Positions 26,607 through 35,914 of a DNA stretch of 64,000 bases are shown here, one piece after another. The notes beneath the pieces were generated by a model, which saw only the letters and a program-made list of their open reading frames with translations, did not search any database and was not told the origin of the DNA. A program made the position numbers and the translations under genes. Position 1 is the first letter of the stretch. The number at the start of each line of letters is the position of its first letter. This stretch comes from Spirosoma montaniterrae (GTDB lineage: Bacteria; Bacteroidota; Bacteroidia; Cytophagales; Spirosomataceae): contig NZ_CP014263.1 in NCBI RefSeq assembly GCF_001988955.1, positions 3,070,001 through 3,134,000 of the forward strand. Reading direction: 5' to 3'.

Positions 26607-28142
26607 ATGCTCATGACTCGACCGCTACTTATGCTACGGGGGAGCGTACTGCTCCTGCTGTTGCTCACCGCCTGCGATAAAGGGTTCGACGAACTGAATG
26701 TCAACCCAATCGCGCTCAGTTCCGTCGATCCGGCGTTTCAACTCAATACAGCCATCGTTTCGGGGGCGCATGGTTACAACAACCTCCAGTATGAAGCCAT
26801 CATTGTCAAACAGATGATCAACCCCTTCAGCGGGGTGGGCGCGGCTGGTCAGTATAACCAGGACAACCGAAGCGTTACGGCGGCCAACTGGCAGCGTGGC
26901 TACCGCGAGGTAATCCGGGAACTGACCGACGTACTGGCGAAGACCAAAGACGTACCGGCCCGCTCGAACCTCTACAACATGGCGCGAATCTGGCGGGCGT
27001 ACTATTTTATGTTTCTGACCGATACGTATGGCGATATTCCGTACACGCAGGCCGGCAAAAGCTATCTCGAAGGCATTGTAACGCCGGTCTATGACCCGCA
27101 ACAGGCCATCTATACCGACCTCATCAACGAACTGGAAACCGCATCAGCCGCACTCGATGCCGCCAAAGCCCGCATTACGTCAGACGTGCTCTACGGAGGA
27201 GATATTACCAAATGGAAACGGCTGGGCTACTCGCTGCTGCTCCGGGCCGGTATGCGGCTCTCTAAAGTTGACCCCGCCAAAGCCGCTGCTACGGTAGCGA
27301 AAGCCGTGGCGGGCGGGCTGATGCAGGCCAACGCCGACAATGCCGTGATTCAGCATACGGCCAGCTTCCCGAATCCGGTGGGGGCGCAGCTCAACGGCGG
27401 ACAGGCCGATTTCTTTTACTTAGCCGAAGATTTCGTGACGTACCTGAAAGCCAACAACGACCCCCGACTGGCGTCGATAGCCGTGCGCTACGTTGGGGCC
27501 AGAAGCACCGCCGATCAGCGCGAAACCCGCGCCGACCGCTCACCGGCAGTGCAGATTGGTATGCCGCAGGGATACGATAATACCACCGTTTCGGCGGCTG
27601 TCACCCGCGATAAACTTGCCAGTTTGTACGACTACAGCCAGCTCGACCGCACCCGGATGGCGGGGCTTCAATCGCCCACGTTTTATGTGACATACGCCCA
27701 AACCCAGCTCCTGCTGGCCGAGGCCGTACATCGGCAATGGACAACGGGCAACGTAGCCACACTCTACGCCAGTGGCATTCGGGCACACATGCAGCAATTG
27801 GCGCTCTACGGTGCCAGTACCGCCATCGCCGAAGCGGCCATTACGGGCTATGTACAGGCCAATCCGCTTACACCGGGCAAAGAACTGGAGTTGATAAACA
27901 CACAATATTGGGTAGCGTCGTTTCTGAACGGCCCCGAAGCCTGGGCCAATTTTCGCCGGTCGGACTTTCCAACGCTGAAGCCCAATCCATTTCCGGGTAG
28001 CGATCTGAAAACGGAGCCTTTTATACGCAGACTTACCTACACCGATGCCGAACTGAACGTCAACAAAATCAACGTTCAGCAGGCCATTGCCCGGCAAGGA
28101 CCGAACCTGCTCGACACCCGTATCTGGTGGGACAAAAAGTAG
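26607..28142 (+). CDS. SusD/RagB-family outer-membrane lipoprotein
   Basis: 511-residue ligand-binding lid of the SusC transporter upstream. The signal peptide ends in the lipobox LLLLTAC (Cys near residue 24), followed by DKGFDELNVNP, the usual start of SusD-like group 2 proteins. The TPR-like part contains ARIWRAYYFMFLTDTYGDIP, the most conserved stretch of the family (residues ~130-149). C-terminal RRLTYTDAELNVNK and TRIWWDKK match the family end. Ligand probably an acidic sugar, by neighbourhood. Confidence 0.93.
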   Translation: MLMTRPLLMLRGSVLLLLLLTACDKGFDELNVNPIALSSVDPAFQLNTAIVSGAHGYNNLQYEAIIVKQMINPFSGVGAAGQYNQDNRSVTAANWQRGYREVIRELTDVLAKTKDVPARSNLYNMARIWRAYYFMFLTDTYGDIPYTQAGKSYLEGIVTPVYDPQQAIYTDLINELETASAALDAAKARITSDVLYGGDITKWKRLGYSLLLRAGMRLSKVDPAKAAATVAKAVAGGLMQANADNAVIQHTASFPNPVGAQLNGGQADFFYLAEDFVTYLKANNDPRLASIAVRYVGARSTADQRETRADRSPAVQIGMPQGYDNTTVSAAVTRDKLASLYDYSQLDRTRMAGLQSPTFYVTYAQTQLLLAEAVHRQWTTGNVATLYASGIRAHMQQLALYGASTAIAEAAITGYVQANPLTPGKELELINTQYWVASFLNGPEAWANFRRSDFPTLKPNPFPGSDLKTEPFIRRLTYTDAELNVNKINVQQAIARQGPNLLDTRIWWDKK

Positions 28143-28153
28143 CGACCGACGGT

Positions 28154-29122
28154 ATGAGAAGCGCGAAAAACAAGAGTCTCAACAGTCAAAAAACGGACAG
28201 CCAACTGCCCCGGCGCGATCTTTTTCGGATGGTTGCGGGCGCATTGGCCGTGAGTGCTGCCCGCGCCGGTTCGGCATTGGCCGATTCTCACGCAGCTTCT
28301 GCGCTGGTGAACAATGACTGGGTGATCGAATGGAATGCGCACATCTTCAGTCCTGACACAAACCGGTTTCCAATTCACCAGCAGGCCGTTTACAAACCCG
28401 ACCTGTCCAAACACCCTGCCGACCCGCTGGCGGCTTACTTGGACCGGCTTCGCGAACAGCGCATCGACCGGGCCGTGATTGTGCAGCCCGAACCCTACGG
28501 CGACGACCACCGGCTGGTACTCGATTGCCTCCGGCGCGAACCTGACCGGCTCCGGGGAACCAGTTTGTTTTACCCCCGCGATGCCCGCGCCCCGCAGAAA
28601 CTGGCCGAATTGGTCAGGCAGGAGCCGCGTATCGTTTCTACCCGGTTTCATGCCCATCGGGGCAAAGAAAATTACCTCGATAGTTTTGCCGACGCGGGTG
28701 TTCGGGCACTCTGGAAACAGGCCGTTAACCTCAATCTAATTGTCGAACTGCACATTGGCCCCAACTATGCCGGGCAGGTTGGCAAGCTCATGCGCGACTT
28801 CCCAGCCAGCAAAGTGCTGATCGATCATTTAGCCGAACCGCATCTCGGATCGGCGGTTGAATTTGCCGACGTGCTCGATTTGGCAACCTTCACGAACGTG
28901 TACATGAAGCTGTCGGGGCTGGGCCATTTTGCTACCGACGCACCTTATTACGATAGTGCCCGGTCGTTTACGCGCCGGGTGGTGCAGGCGTTTGGCCCCA
29001 ACCGCATGGTGTGGGGAAGTGGCCCGCCCGACATTGTTGATCGGCATTTAGCTGACTATTCCGACGCCGACCGCCGAAAGGTGAAAGGCACCAACCTTCG
29101 TAACCTGCTGAACTGGACCTGA
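28154..29122 (+). CDS. Exported amidohydrolase-family (LigI-like) hydrolase
   Basis: TIM-barrel metal-dependent or metal-independent hydrolase of the amidohydrolase-2 group. The ATG at 28154 is preferred; it gives an N-terminus with a twin-arginine-type signal (PRRDLFRMVAGALAVSAARA). The mature protein has WNAHIFSPDTNRFP in place of the usual HxH start, AVIVQPEPYGDDH, and KVLIDHLAEPHLG (His near residue 228). This group includes lactonases of aldarate and aromatic pathways, so hydrolysis or isomerisation of a sugar-acid lactone is plausible here. Its stop overlaps the next start by one base. Confidence 0.75.
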   Translation: MRSAKNKSLNSQKTDSQLPRRDLFRMVAGALAVSAARAGSALADSHAASALVNNDWVIEWNAHIFSPDTNRFPIHQQAVYKPDLSKHPADPLAAYLDRLREQRIDRAVIVQPEPYGDDHRLVLDCLRREPDRLRGTSLFYPRDARAPQKLAELVRQEPRIVSTRFHAHRGKENYLDSFADAGVRALWKQAVNLNLIVELHIGPNYAGQVGKLMRDFPASKVLIDHLAEPHLGSAVEFADVLDLATFTNVYMKLSGLGHFATDAPYYDSARSFTRRVVQAFGPNRMVWGSGPPDIVDRHLADYSDADRRKVKGTNLRNLLNWT

Positions 29123-29892
29123 TGAAGAATCTCAAAAAACGCCTGCAACAGGGCGAAACGCTGAATGGCTGCTGGCTGAATCTCGGAAGCCCCATCACCG
29201 CCGAAATTGTAGGGCTGGCCGGGTTCGACTGGGTGTTGATCGATCTTGAACACGGTGCCGGTTCTGAGCGCGATGTAGTGTTTCAGCTTCAGGCACTCGA
29301 ACATACCCCTACGGCGGCTCTTGTGCGGGTCGAAAGCAGCGAACCCCAGCGCATCCATCGCATCCTCGATATGGGAGCCGAAGGAATTATGTGTCCGAAA
29401 ATCACCGACGCAGCCGGGGCGCAGCGGGTCGTTAATGGCCTGCATTACCCGCCCCACGGCAACCGGGGTGTAGCCAAGATGGTGCGGGCAACTGGCTTCG
29501 GGCAGCACTTCGATAGCTACTATCAGCAAGCCCGCGAGACGGTGTTGGGCGTCGTGCAAATCGAGACGGTGGCCGTACTCGACCACCTCGATGAGGTAGC
29601 AGCTATCGAGGGGGTCGACGTGCTGTTCATCGGCCCCGCCGACCTGTCGATGGAACTCGGCATTTTCGGGCAGTTTGACCATCCGCGTTTCAAAGAGGCT
29701 TTGCAGGAAACTGTCAATGCGGCTCAGAAGGCGGGTAAAGCGACCGGCATTCTATTTTTCAATCCCGCCGACTACCAACGCTACCATGACCTCGGCATCC
29801 GGCTCATTGCCTGCGGAGCCGACGCTACGTTTGTTGCCGACGGTGCGCGGTCGCTGGCTAAAACACTGGCCGGGTTTCGCAGTAAACTCTGA
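29122..29892 (+). CDS. HpcH/HpaI-family aldolase (5-keto-4-deoxyglucarate aldolase-like)
   Basis: Class II pyruvate aldolase. The 256-residue protein has the family landmarks GCWLNLGSPITAEIVGLAGF, DWVLIDLEHGAGS (general-base His), RVESSEPQRIHRILDMGAEG, GIMCPKITDA and DVLFIGPADLSMELG. Next to glucarate dehydratase and tartronate semialdehyde reductase, the likely reaction is cleavage of 5-keto-4-deoxyglucarate to pyruvate and tartronate semialdehyde (GarL role); 2-keto-3-deoxyrhamnonate aldolase is the main alternative. Confidence 0.88.
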   Translation: MKNLKKRLQQGETLNGCWLNLGSPITAEIVGLAGFDWVLIDLEHGAGSERDVVFQLQALEHTPTAALVRVESSEPQRIHRILDMGAEGIMCPKITDAAGAQRVVNGLHYPPHGNRGVAKMVRATGFGQHFDSYYQQARETVLGVVQIETVAVLDHLDEVAAIEGVDVLFIGPADLSMELGIFGQFDHPRFKEALQETVNAAQKAGKATGILFFNPADYQRYHDLGIRLIACGADATFVADGARSLAKTLAGFRSKL

Positions 29893-29938
29893 TTCTTACC
29901 CTAATAACCTCACCCATTTTCTCTTTTTCTCACGACCG

Positions 29939-31375
29939 ATGCTTCTGAACGACCCCCTTTTCATTCTCCTCGTTGGCGTAATTATCGTCGTTGGCGGCAT
30001 CATTGGCTTAAAGCTGCATCCGTTTCTGGCTCTTTTGCTGGGTGCTTTTGTGGTTGCCCTGCTTACGCCCGCTTCGGTTATCGAGCAAATGGCGATAGCC
30101 AAAGGAACCGCCCCGGCAGCAGCAGCGGCTCTCGCCAAAAAAAGCATTGGCGAACGAATTGCCACCGAGTTTGGGAATACCTGCGCCAAAATTGGCATTC
30201 TGATCGCGATGGCGGCCATTATCGGAAAGTGTATGCTCGAAAGCGGTGCTGCCGAACGAATTATCCGGTCGATGCTGCGGCTAACGGGTATCGGCAAAGC
30301 CCCCGTTGCGTTTCTGGTCAGCAGCTTTTTTCTGGGCATTCCGGTGTTTTTCGATACGGTGCTGTTTCTGATGATGCCCCTGGCAAAAGCCATGACGCTA
30401 CGTATCGGTAAAAATTACCTGCTGCTGGTGTTGTGCATTATGGCGGGAGCGGCTATGGCTAACTCCCTCGTTCCTCCCGCACCCGGTCCGTTGTTTTTGG
30501 TTGGCGAGATGAATATCCCGATTGGGCTGATGATGGTAGCGGGTACTATCGTGGGCCTGTTTACGATTACGGCGGGCTACTTCTTCGCGCTCTGGGCCAA
30601 CAATAAAATGCCCATTCCGCTGCGCGATTCGCTCGATGCCCGGCTCGAAGACATTCAGGCTATTGCGGCTAAAGACGATAAGCAACTGCCCCCGCTTGGC
30701 GTATCGCTGTTGCCCGTGCTGATTCCGCTGGTGTTTATCTGTATCGACACCGCACTCGATGCCCGCGCCACGCCCGGTCAGACGAGTAGTTTTTTCAGTC
30801 TGTTGCAGTTTCTGGGCGATAAAAACATTGCTATTGTGCTGGGTGGCGTTGCGGCCCTGTTGCTGGTGGTTTATCAGCGAAAAGATCAGAACAAACCCGA
30901 AGGACTGACGCCTTTTGTGCAGGCCGCGCTCATGAGCGGGGGCGGCATCATTCTCATTACGGCGGCTGGGGGCGCGTTTGGTGGTATGTTGCAGCAAACC
31001 GGCATCAGCACCCGCATTGCCGATCTGACCAAAGACTACCAGATGGCCCTTATTCCGCTGGCTTTCCTGATTGCCGCTGTTGTTCGCACGGCGCAGGGGT
31101 CGGCAACGGTCGCACTCATCACGGCTTCGGGCATTTTGTCGGGTATGGCTAATAACGCCAGCCTGTCGTTTCACCCGGTGTATATCGGTCTGGCGATTGG
31201 CTGCGGCTCCAAATTGGTGCCGTGGATGAACGACGCCGGCTTCTGGATTATCTGCAAACTCAGTAACCTCACCGAGCAGGAAGCGCTCAAGACTATTTCG
31301 CCCCTGCTGGTGGTGATGGGGCTGGCGGGCCTGATTGTCATCATGATTGGTGCTCAACTATTTCCTTTGGTTTAA
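29939..31375 (+). CDS. GntP-family sugar-acid:proton symporter
   Basis: 478-residue inner-membrane permease. The ATG at 29939 begins MLLNDPLFILLVGVIIVVGG, directly into the first helix; an upstream in-frame extension would run through the aldolase gene. About twelve hydrophobic segments are visible, with GntP hallmarks FLGIPVFFDTVLFLMMPLAK and NSLVPPAPGPLFLVGEM, and AQGSATVALITASGI near the C-terminus. By context it imports gluconate, glucarate or a related acid. Confidence 0.92.
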   Translation: MLLNDPLFILLVGVIIVVGGIIGLKLHPFLALLLGAFVVALLTPASVIEQMAIAKGTAPAAAAALAKKSIGERIATEFGNTCAKIGILIAMAAIIGKCMLESGAAERIIRSMLRLTGIGKAPVAFLVSSFFLGIPVFFDTVLFLMMPLAKAMTLRIGKNYLLLVLCIMAGAAMANSLVPPAPGPLFLVGEMNIPIGLMMVAGTIVGLFTITAGYFFALWANNKMPIPLRDSLDARLEDIQAIAAKDDKQLPPLGVSLLPVLIPLVFICIDTALDARATPGQTSSFFSLLQFLGDKNIAIVLGGVAALLLVVYQRKDQNKPEGLTPFVQAALMSGGGIILITAAGGAFGGMLQQTGISTRIADLTKDYQMALIPLAFLIAAVVRTAQGSATVALITASGILSGMANNASLSFHPVYIGLAIGCGSKLVPWMNDAGFWIICKLSNLTEQEALKTISPLLVVMGLAGLIVIMIGAQLFPLV

Positions 31376-31395
31376 TTCAGCCGTCAGGCAAGCGC

Positions 31396-32274
31396 ATGGA
31401 AAAAATAGGATTTATCGGCCTCGGCATCATGGGCAAACCAATGGCCCTCAACCTGCTCAAAGCGGGCTACCCGGTGCGGGTACTGACGCAGAGCAAAGCA
31501 GCGTCGAGCCTAACCGAAGCCGGGGCCACCGAAGCACCGACCGCACGGGCGTTAGCTGAACAATGCGATCTGATTATCACGATGCTGCCCGACTCGCCCC
31601 AGGTAATCGACGTAGTGACTGGGTCAGATGGCGTGTTGGCCGGTATTCGGCCCGGAGCCGTGTTCATCGACATGTCGACTATTGCCCCGGCTACGGCCCG
31701 CCACGTTCACGAGTTGATGCAGGCCAAAGGGGTCGAAGCACTCGATGCGCCCGTATCGGGTGGGCAGGCAGGTGCCGAAAGTGCCAGCCTGTCGATTATG
31801 GCGGGCGGCAGCGAGGCCGCGTTCGAGCGCGTGTTGCCGGTATTCCGGGCTATGGGTAAAAACATTGTTCATATCGGCACACCGGGTGCGGGTCAAACCA
31901 CCAAAGCCTGCAATCAGCTTATTGTTGGGCAAACGATTCAGGCTGTGGCCGAAGCGTTTGCGTTAGCGGATAAAGCGGGCGTCGATCTGAAGAAAATGCG
32001 GAACGTTCTGCTCGGTGGGTTCGCTCAAAGCCGTATCCTCGACCTGCACGGCAAACGCATGATCGAGCGCAATTTCGCGCCGGGCTTTAAACTCAAACTA
32101 CATCACAAAGACCTGACCATTGCCCTGCAAACCGGCGAATCGCTGGGGGTAGCGTTAACTGGTACGGCCCTCGTTGCCCAACAGATGCAGCGTGCCCTGT
32201 CGGTAGGCAATGGCGAATTAGACCACAGTGCCTTGCTGTTACTCCTCGAAACCGAAAATCAACCAAAGCCATGA
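31396..32274 (+). CDS. garR: 2-hydroxy-3-oxopropionate (tartronate semialdehyde) reductase
   Basis: NAD(P)H-dependent reduction of tartronate semialdehyde to glycerate. The 292-residue protein has the dinucleotide-binding start GFIGLGIMGKPMALNLLKAG, the substrate motif LDAPVSGGQAGAESASLSIM, and KACNQLIVGQTIQAVAEAF with the catalytic lysine. GarR is chosen over 3-hydroxyisobutyrate dehydrogenase because of the neighbouring aldolase and glucarate dehydratase. It overlaps the next gene by 4 bp. Confidence 0.85.
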   Translation: MEKIGFIGLGIMGKPMALNLLKAGYPVRVLTQSKAASSLTEAGATEAPTARALAEQCDLIITMLPDSPQVIDVVTGSDGVLAGIRPGAVFIDMSTIAPATARHVHELMQAKGVEALDAPVSGGQAGAESASLSIMAGGSEAAFERVLPVFRAMGKNIVHIGTPGAGQTTKACNQLIVGQTIQAVAEAFALADKAGVDLKKMRNVLLGGFAQSRILDLHGKRMIERNFAPGFKLKLHHKDLTIALQTGESLGVALTGTALVAQQMQRALSVGNGELDHSALLLLLETENQPKP

Positions 32275-33389
32275 AACGTAGTCAGTTTTTAAAGACGGTT
32301 GCCGTAGGCTCTGCCGGAACGGCACTGGGGCAACCGAATACCACGCCTGCGGAGGGGCAACGCGTTCCTAAAAAGCCGGTGCGGATGGTGGTCGGCTGTC
32401 AGGCGGGCGGAACCACCATCGAAAACTTAGAGTTCAAAGCCCGACACGGTGTGTTCAACCTCGACGGCGGATCGCCCAAAACTATTCCGGGAAAAGGCTG
32501 GGACCTCACCGATTCACTTGCCAAACGCGAAGCCTGCGAAAAATACGGCATTGCCCTTGACGCTTACCATTTTCCGCTTACGTCGGCGGGCATCGACAAG
32601 GTAGAATACCCGAATATCATGCTCGGCAAAAGCCCCGAACGCGACCGGGAGATCGAGCTATTGCAGCAGATGATTCAGGTAGCGGGCAAAACGGGCATTA
32701 AAGTACTCAACTACAATACCACCATTCTCCCTGTGCTTCGCACGGGCAAAACCGTTGACCCTAAGCGCGGTAATGCCATTTACAGCACCTGGAATTACGA
32801 AGAAGCTCTCCGGCAAAACCATCCGAAAACCATTGCCGGCGACGTATCCATCGATCAGATGTTCGAGCGGATCACCTATCTCCTCGACCGGCTGCTGCCA
32901 GTGGCGGCTGAATACAAAGTAAAGCTGGCTAACCACATTGCCGACCCGCCTACGCCCGTCGGTTATCGGGGCATCACGCGCTGGAACAGCCCCGACGTGT
33001 TTGCGGGCATCAAGCGGTTCGCCCAACTCTATAACAGCCCCTGGCATGGATTCAATTTTTGCATAGGCTCGATTGCCGAAGGATTGAAGGACCCTAAAAC
33101 CGAGATCATGCCCATTATTAAGTGGGTGGGTGAGCGTAATCAGATTTTCAATGTACACCTGCGTAACATCAAAGGCGGCTGGAATAACTTCATGGAGGTA
33201 TATCCCGATAACGGCGACATGAACTTTCTGCATGTTGTTCGTGCCCTTCGCGACGTGGGTTACGCTGGCATGGTTATGCCCGACCACGTGCCGCACCACG
33301 CGCTTAAAGAAGCTGATTTGCAGGCTTTTTCGTTTGCATACGGGTATATTAAAGCACTTCTCCAGTCTGTCGCCGATGACGTTGCCTAA
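32271..33389 (+). CDS. Mannonate dehydratase-like TIM-barrel protein with export signal
   Basis: 372-residue protein of the xylose-isomerase-like/UxuA superfamily. The C-terminal half keeps UxuA-like elements: KLANHIADPPTPVGYRGITR (cf. HPDDPP of UxuA), FNFCIGSIAEG, FNVHLRNIKGGWNNF, and VVRALRDVGYAGMVMPDHVP. UxuA's first metal ligand His-Pro-Asp is altered to His-Ile-Ala, so chemistry may differ. The N-terminus MKRSQFLKTVAVGSAGTALG looks like a Tat-type export signal, which is unusual for a cytosolic sugar-acid dehydratase. It overlaps garR by 4 bp and gudD by 14 bp. Confidence 0.75.
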   Translation: MKRSQFLKTVAVGSAGTALGQPNTTPAEGQRVPKKPVRMVVGCQAGGTTIENLEFKARHGVFNLDGGSPKTIPGKGWDLTDSLAKREACEKYGIALDAYHFPLTSAGIDKVEYPNIMLGKSPERDREIELLQQMIQVAGKTGIKVLNYNTTILPVLRTGKTVDPKRGNAIYSTWNYEEALRQNHPKTIAGDVSIDQMFERITYLLDRLLPVAAEYKVKLANHIADPPTPVGYRGITRWNSPDVFAGIKRFAQLYNSPWHGFNFCIGSIAEGLKDPKTEIMPIIKWVGERNQIFNVHLRNIKGGWNNFMEVYPDNGDMNFLHVVRALRDVGYAGMVMPDHVPHHALKEADLQAFSFAYGYIKALLQSVADDVA

Positions 33390-34704
33390 CACCCGCACCG
33401 GTCCGTGCATCCGGGAAGTACGTATCACGCCCATCGCCATCGTAGACCCGCCCCTGCTCAACGCGGCTGGTCTGCACGCGCCCTACGCCCTGCGAACCAT
33501 CGTCGAACTGGTGACGGAGGACGGCATCTCAGGAATCAGCGAAATTCCCGGCAACGTAGCAACCAACGACGCCCTGGCTTCCGCGACCCATCTGCTGACG
33601 GGCCGCGACGTATTCCAGCAAAACACCATTCGGCAGGTGCTAACGGAGCATTTCGGCACTGAAAACGCGGCCCAGCGGGGACTCACACCCTGGGATCAGC
33701 GAAAATTAGTACATATTTTCAGTGCCGTAGAAGTAGCCTGTCTCGACATTGTGGGCAAAGTGACCAACCGACCCGTGGTTGACTTGCTGGGTGGGAAACT
33801 GCGCGATCAGGTGCCGTTTTCGGCGTATCTGTTCTACAAATATGAAGGAGCCGGGGGCGAATTGGGCTTCGGTTCCGATCCGGCAGCGCAGGGCTGGTCG
33901 GCTGCCCGGCAAGCCGCTGCCCTCGACCCGGCAGGCATTGTGGCCCAGGCCCAGGCCATGTGTGCGGAGTTTGGTTTTCAGTCGATTAAACTGAAAGGTG
34001 GCGTATTCGACCCATCGGACGAAGTGGCGGCTATGTTCGCCCTGCGCGATGCCTTTGGCCCTGACCGGCCCGGCGGTGCGTTACCGCTACGCATCGACCC
34101 AAACGCACTCTGGACCGTGGAAACCGCCATTCGGTACGGGCGGCAACTGGAGCCGATTCTGGAGTACTTAGAAGACCCCGTTCGTGGACAGGCCAACATG
34201 GCTACGGTGCGGAAGGCACTGAAAACACCGTTGGCAACCAACATGTGTACCACCTCGTTTGACGACATTCCGGCCAGCATCGCGCTTGGCTCCGAAGACA
34301 TTATTCTGAGCGATCACCATTTTTGGGGTGGTCTCCGGGCTTCCATGACACTCGCCGGTATCTGCGATACGTTCGGGCGCGGGCTGTCGATGCATTCCAA
34401 CAGCCACCTCGGCATTTCGCTGGCAGCTATGGTTCACCTCGGCGCGGCCCTGCCCAACCTGACTTACGCGCTCGACACGCACTATCCGTGGCAGTCAGAC
34501 GAAGTCATCAAGGGTGGACGATTCCGGTTTGACGATGGCGCGGTAGCTGTACCTACAGAGCCGGGGCTTGGCGTTGAACTGGACCACGAAGCCTTAGCCC
34601 GGCTGCACCAGAATTATCTGACATGCGGACTCACCGAACGCAACGATGAGATAGAAATGCAGAAAGTGAATCCCGGCTGGCAATTTCAGGCTACGCGCTG
34701 GTAG
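33376..34704 (+). CDS. gudD: Glucarate dehydratase (enolase superfamily)
   Basis: Dehydrates D-glucarate to 5-keto-4-deoxyglucarate. The start at 33376 gives 442 residues, normal for GudD, and a 14-bp overlap with the upstream stop; codons further upstream lie inside that gene. Visible motifs: the KxK base FQSIKLKGGVFD (near residue 200-210), metal ligands in LRIDPNALW, LEYLEDP and TNMCTTSFDDIP, and the second base region GLSMHSNSHLGISLAAMVHL. The end of the gene, KGGRFRFDDGAVAVPTEPGLGV, is also typical. Confidence 0.92.
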   Translation: MTLPNTRTGPCIREVRITPIAIVDPPLLNAAGLHAPYALRTIVELVTEDGISGISEIPGNVATNDALASATHLLTGRDVFQQNTIRQVLTEHFGTENAAQRGLTPWDQRKLVHIFSAVEVACLDIVGKVTNRPVVDLLGGKLRDQVPFSAYLFYKYEGAGGELGFGSDPAAQGWSAARQAAALDPAGIVAQAQAMCAEFGFQSIKLKGGVFDPSDEVAAMFALRDAFGPDRPGGALPLRIDPNALWTVETAIRYGRQLEPILEYLEDPVRGQANMATVRKALKTPLATNMCTTSFDDIPASIALGSEDIILSDHHFWGGLRASMTLAGICDTFGRGLSMHSNSHLGISLAAMVHLGAALPNLTYALDTHYPWQSDEVIKGGRFRFDDGAVAVPTEPGLGVELDHEALARLHQNYLTCGLTERNDEIEMQKVNPGWQFQATRW

Positions 34705-34735
34705 GTTTATAGTGTGAAAACAATCGTTAGTAGTT

Positions 34736-35872
34736 TCATTTCGGAAACTGGTTTTTGTCTAATCCTGGAATAATCCGCAGCGCATTCTTGTAGTACACTT
34801 TTTTCAGAATATCGTCGGGCAGTCCCATGCCATACATACGCCAGAAAGCGTGGTATTTTTTGTGGTAGGGGAAATATTCATCCTCGGTTTCCAGCACCCG
34901 GAAGTAGGTGCTGTATTCGCTCGGCACCCAACTGTCTTTGCCAAACAGAATGCGATCCTGGTATTTCTCGAAAAACTTCCGCGACGCCCGTGGCTGACGG
35001 CCCAACTCAGCGATAACGGCCCCAATCTCGACCACCGTATTCGGAAACGCCTGCATCAAACTGTCAAGCTTAACGAGGTCGTTTGGATACCAGCCCATGT
35101 GGGCGTTAATGAACGTAGTTTTCGGATGCTTCCGAAACACGTTATGCTGCTCGGCCAGCAGCTTCTCCCACGGCACCGGATTAGTGGCATCACGCTTGCG
35201 GCCCGCATGAAGTTTGAGTTCGAGCCAGCGTTCGTTGTAGCGGTCCATCGGGTCCCAGAACGATTTTGGGTCGGCGGTATGAATCAATACCGGCACCCCC
35301 AGTTCGCCACATTTGGCCCAGATTGGGTCAAGGCGTGGGTCATCGACCCGAACACGCTGCCCGGTTTCGTCTTTCACGCTAAAGCCAAGACTTTTGTATA
35401 TCTTCAATCCCTTCGCTCCGGCTTTTACGTCAGCTTCGAGCGTTTGTACGGCCTGCTCGATCCAACCTGCTTTGCCTATGTCATCGAAATTGATGTTTGA
35501 GAACAAAATCAGGCGTTTTGGGTTTGTCTGCTGAATATTGGCAACTGCCGATTTAAAAAACCGTGTGTTTTCGGCTACGCTACCCCAGCCACGTCCGCTC
35601 AGATTGACCATCACCTGCATGTTCAGGCTGTCCATCTGCGCCAGCAGCGGGCGCAGGTCGGCATCGTCCATCTGAAACTGATGGTTATGGACATCGATAA
35701 ATGGAAACTTAGCCCGCTTCAGTTTATGTTCGGGTACTTTCAGGGTCGAAACGGGGTCATATTCTTCAAAACCCAGCGGCATATCAGCGGGTTTTTGGGC
35801 CAGTGAATTAACCGCAGAGACAAGAGAGATCACGCAGAGGGCGCAAAGAACCTGTAGACAGTTGTAGTTCAT
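34736..35872 (-). CDS. Exported amidohydrolase-family protein
   Basis: From the ATG at 35870-35872 the protein has the signal peptide MNYNCLQVLCALCVISLVSA. The hydrolase barrel begins FPFIDVHNHQFQM (metal-binding HNH in place of HxH) and contains VLIHTADPKSFWDPMDRYNE, TTFINAHMGWYPNDLV and LFGKDSWVPSEYST, matching amidohydrolase-2 proteins. It is convergent with gudD, 31 bp away, and is the third gene of a leftward unit M16 protease-ispF-this gene. Substrate unknown; a lactone or acyl-sugar acid is one possibility. Confidence 0.8.
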   Translation of the reverse strand: MNYNCLQVLCALCVISLVSAVNSLAQKPADMPLGFEEYDPVSTLKVPEHKLKRAKFPFIDVHNHQFQMDDADLRPLLAQMDSLNMQVMVNLSGRGWGSVAENTRFFKSAVANIQQTNPKRLILFSNINFDDIGKAGWIEQAVQTLEADVKAGAKGLKIYKSLGFSVKDETGQRVRVDDPRLDPIWAKCGELGVPVLIHTADPKSFWDPMDRYNERWLELKLHAGRKRDATNPVPWEKLLAEQHNVFRKHPKTTFINAHMGWYPNDLVKLDSLMQAFPNTVVEIGAVIAELGRQPRASRKFFEKYQDRILFGKDSWVPSEYSTYFRVLETEDEYFPYHKKYHAFWRMYGMGLPDDILKKVYYKNALRIIPGLDKNQFPK

Positions 35873-35914
35873 AATCCTGTTAATCGTAAAAATCAAGGTT
35901 AATTCTGGTTCAGA
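35871..35914. repeat. Single degenerate arm of the AACCAGGATTAGCC repeat family
   Basis: Read on the minus strand the bases from 35914 follow the same succession (CTGAACCAGAATTAACC..., GATTAACAGGATTAT) as the arms of the palindromes at 45128-45307 and 45978-46122. It supplies the last codons of ispF (LNQN and stop) and the leader of the next gene. No partner arm is found nearby. Confidence 0.5.

Noticed and set aside
29675..29938. 88-codon N-terminal extension of the GntP symporter
   Set aside because: It lies inside the aldolase gene in another frame and is Arg-rich; the ATG at 29939 leads directly into the first membrane helix.
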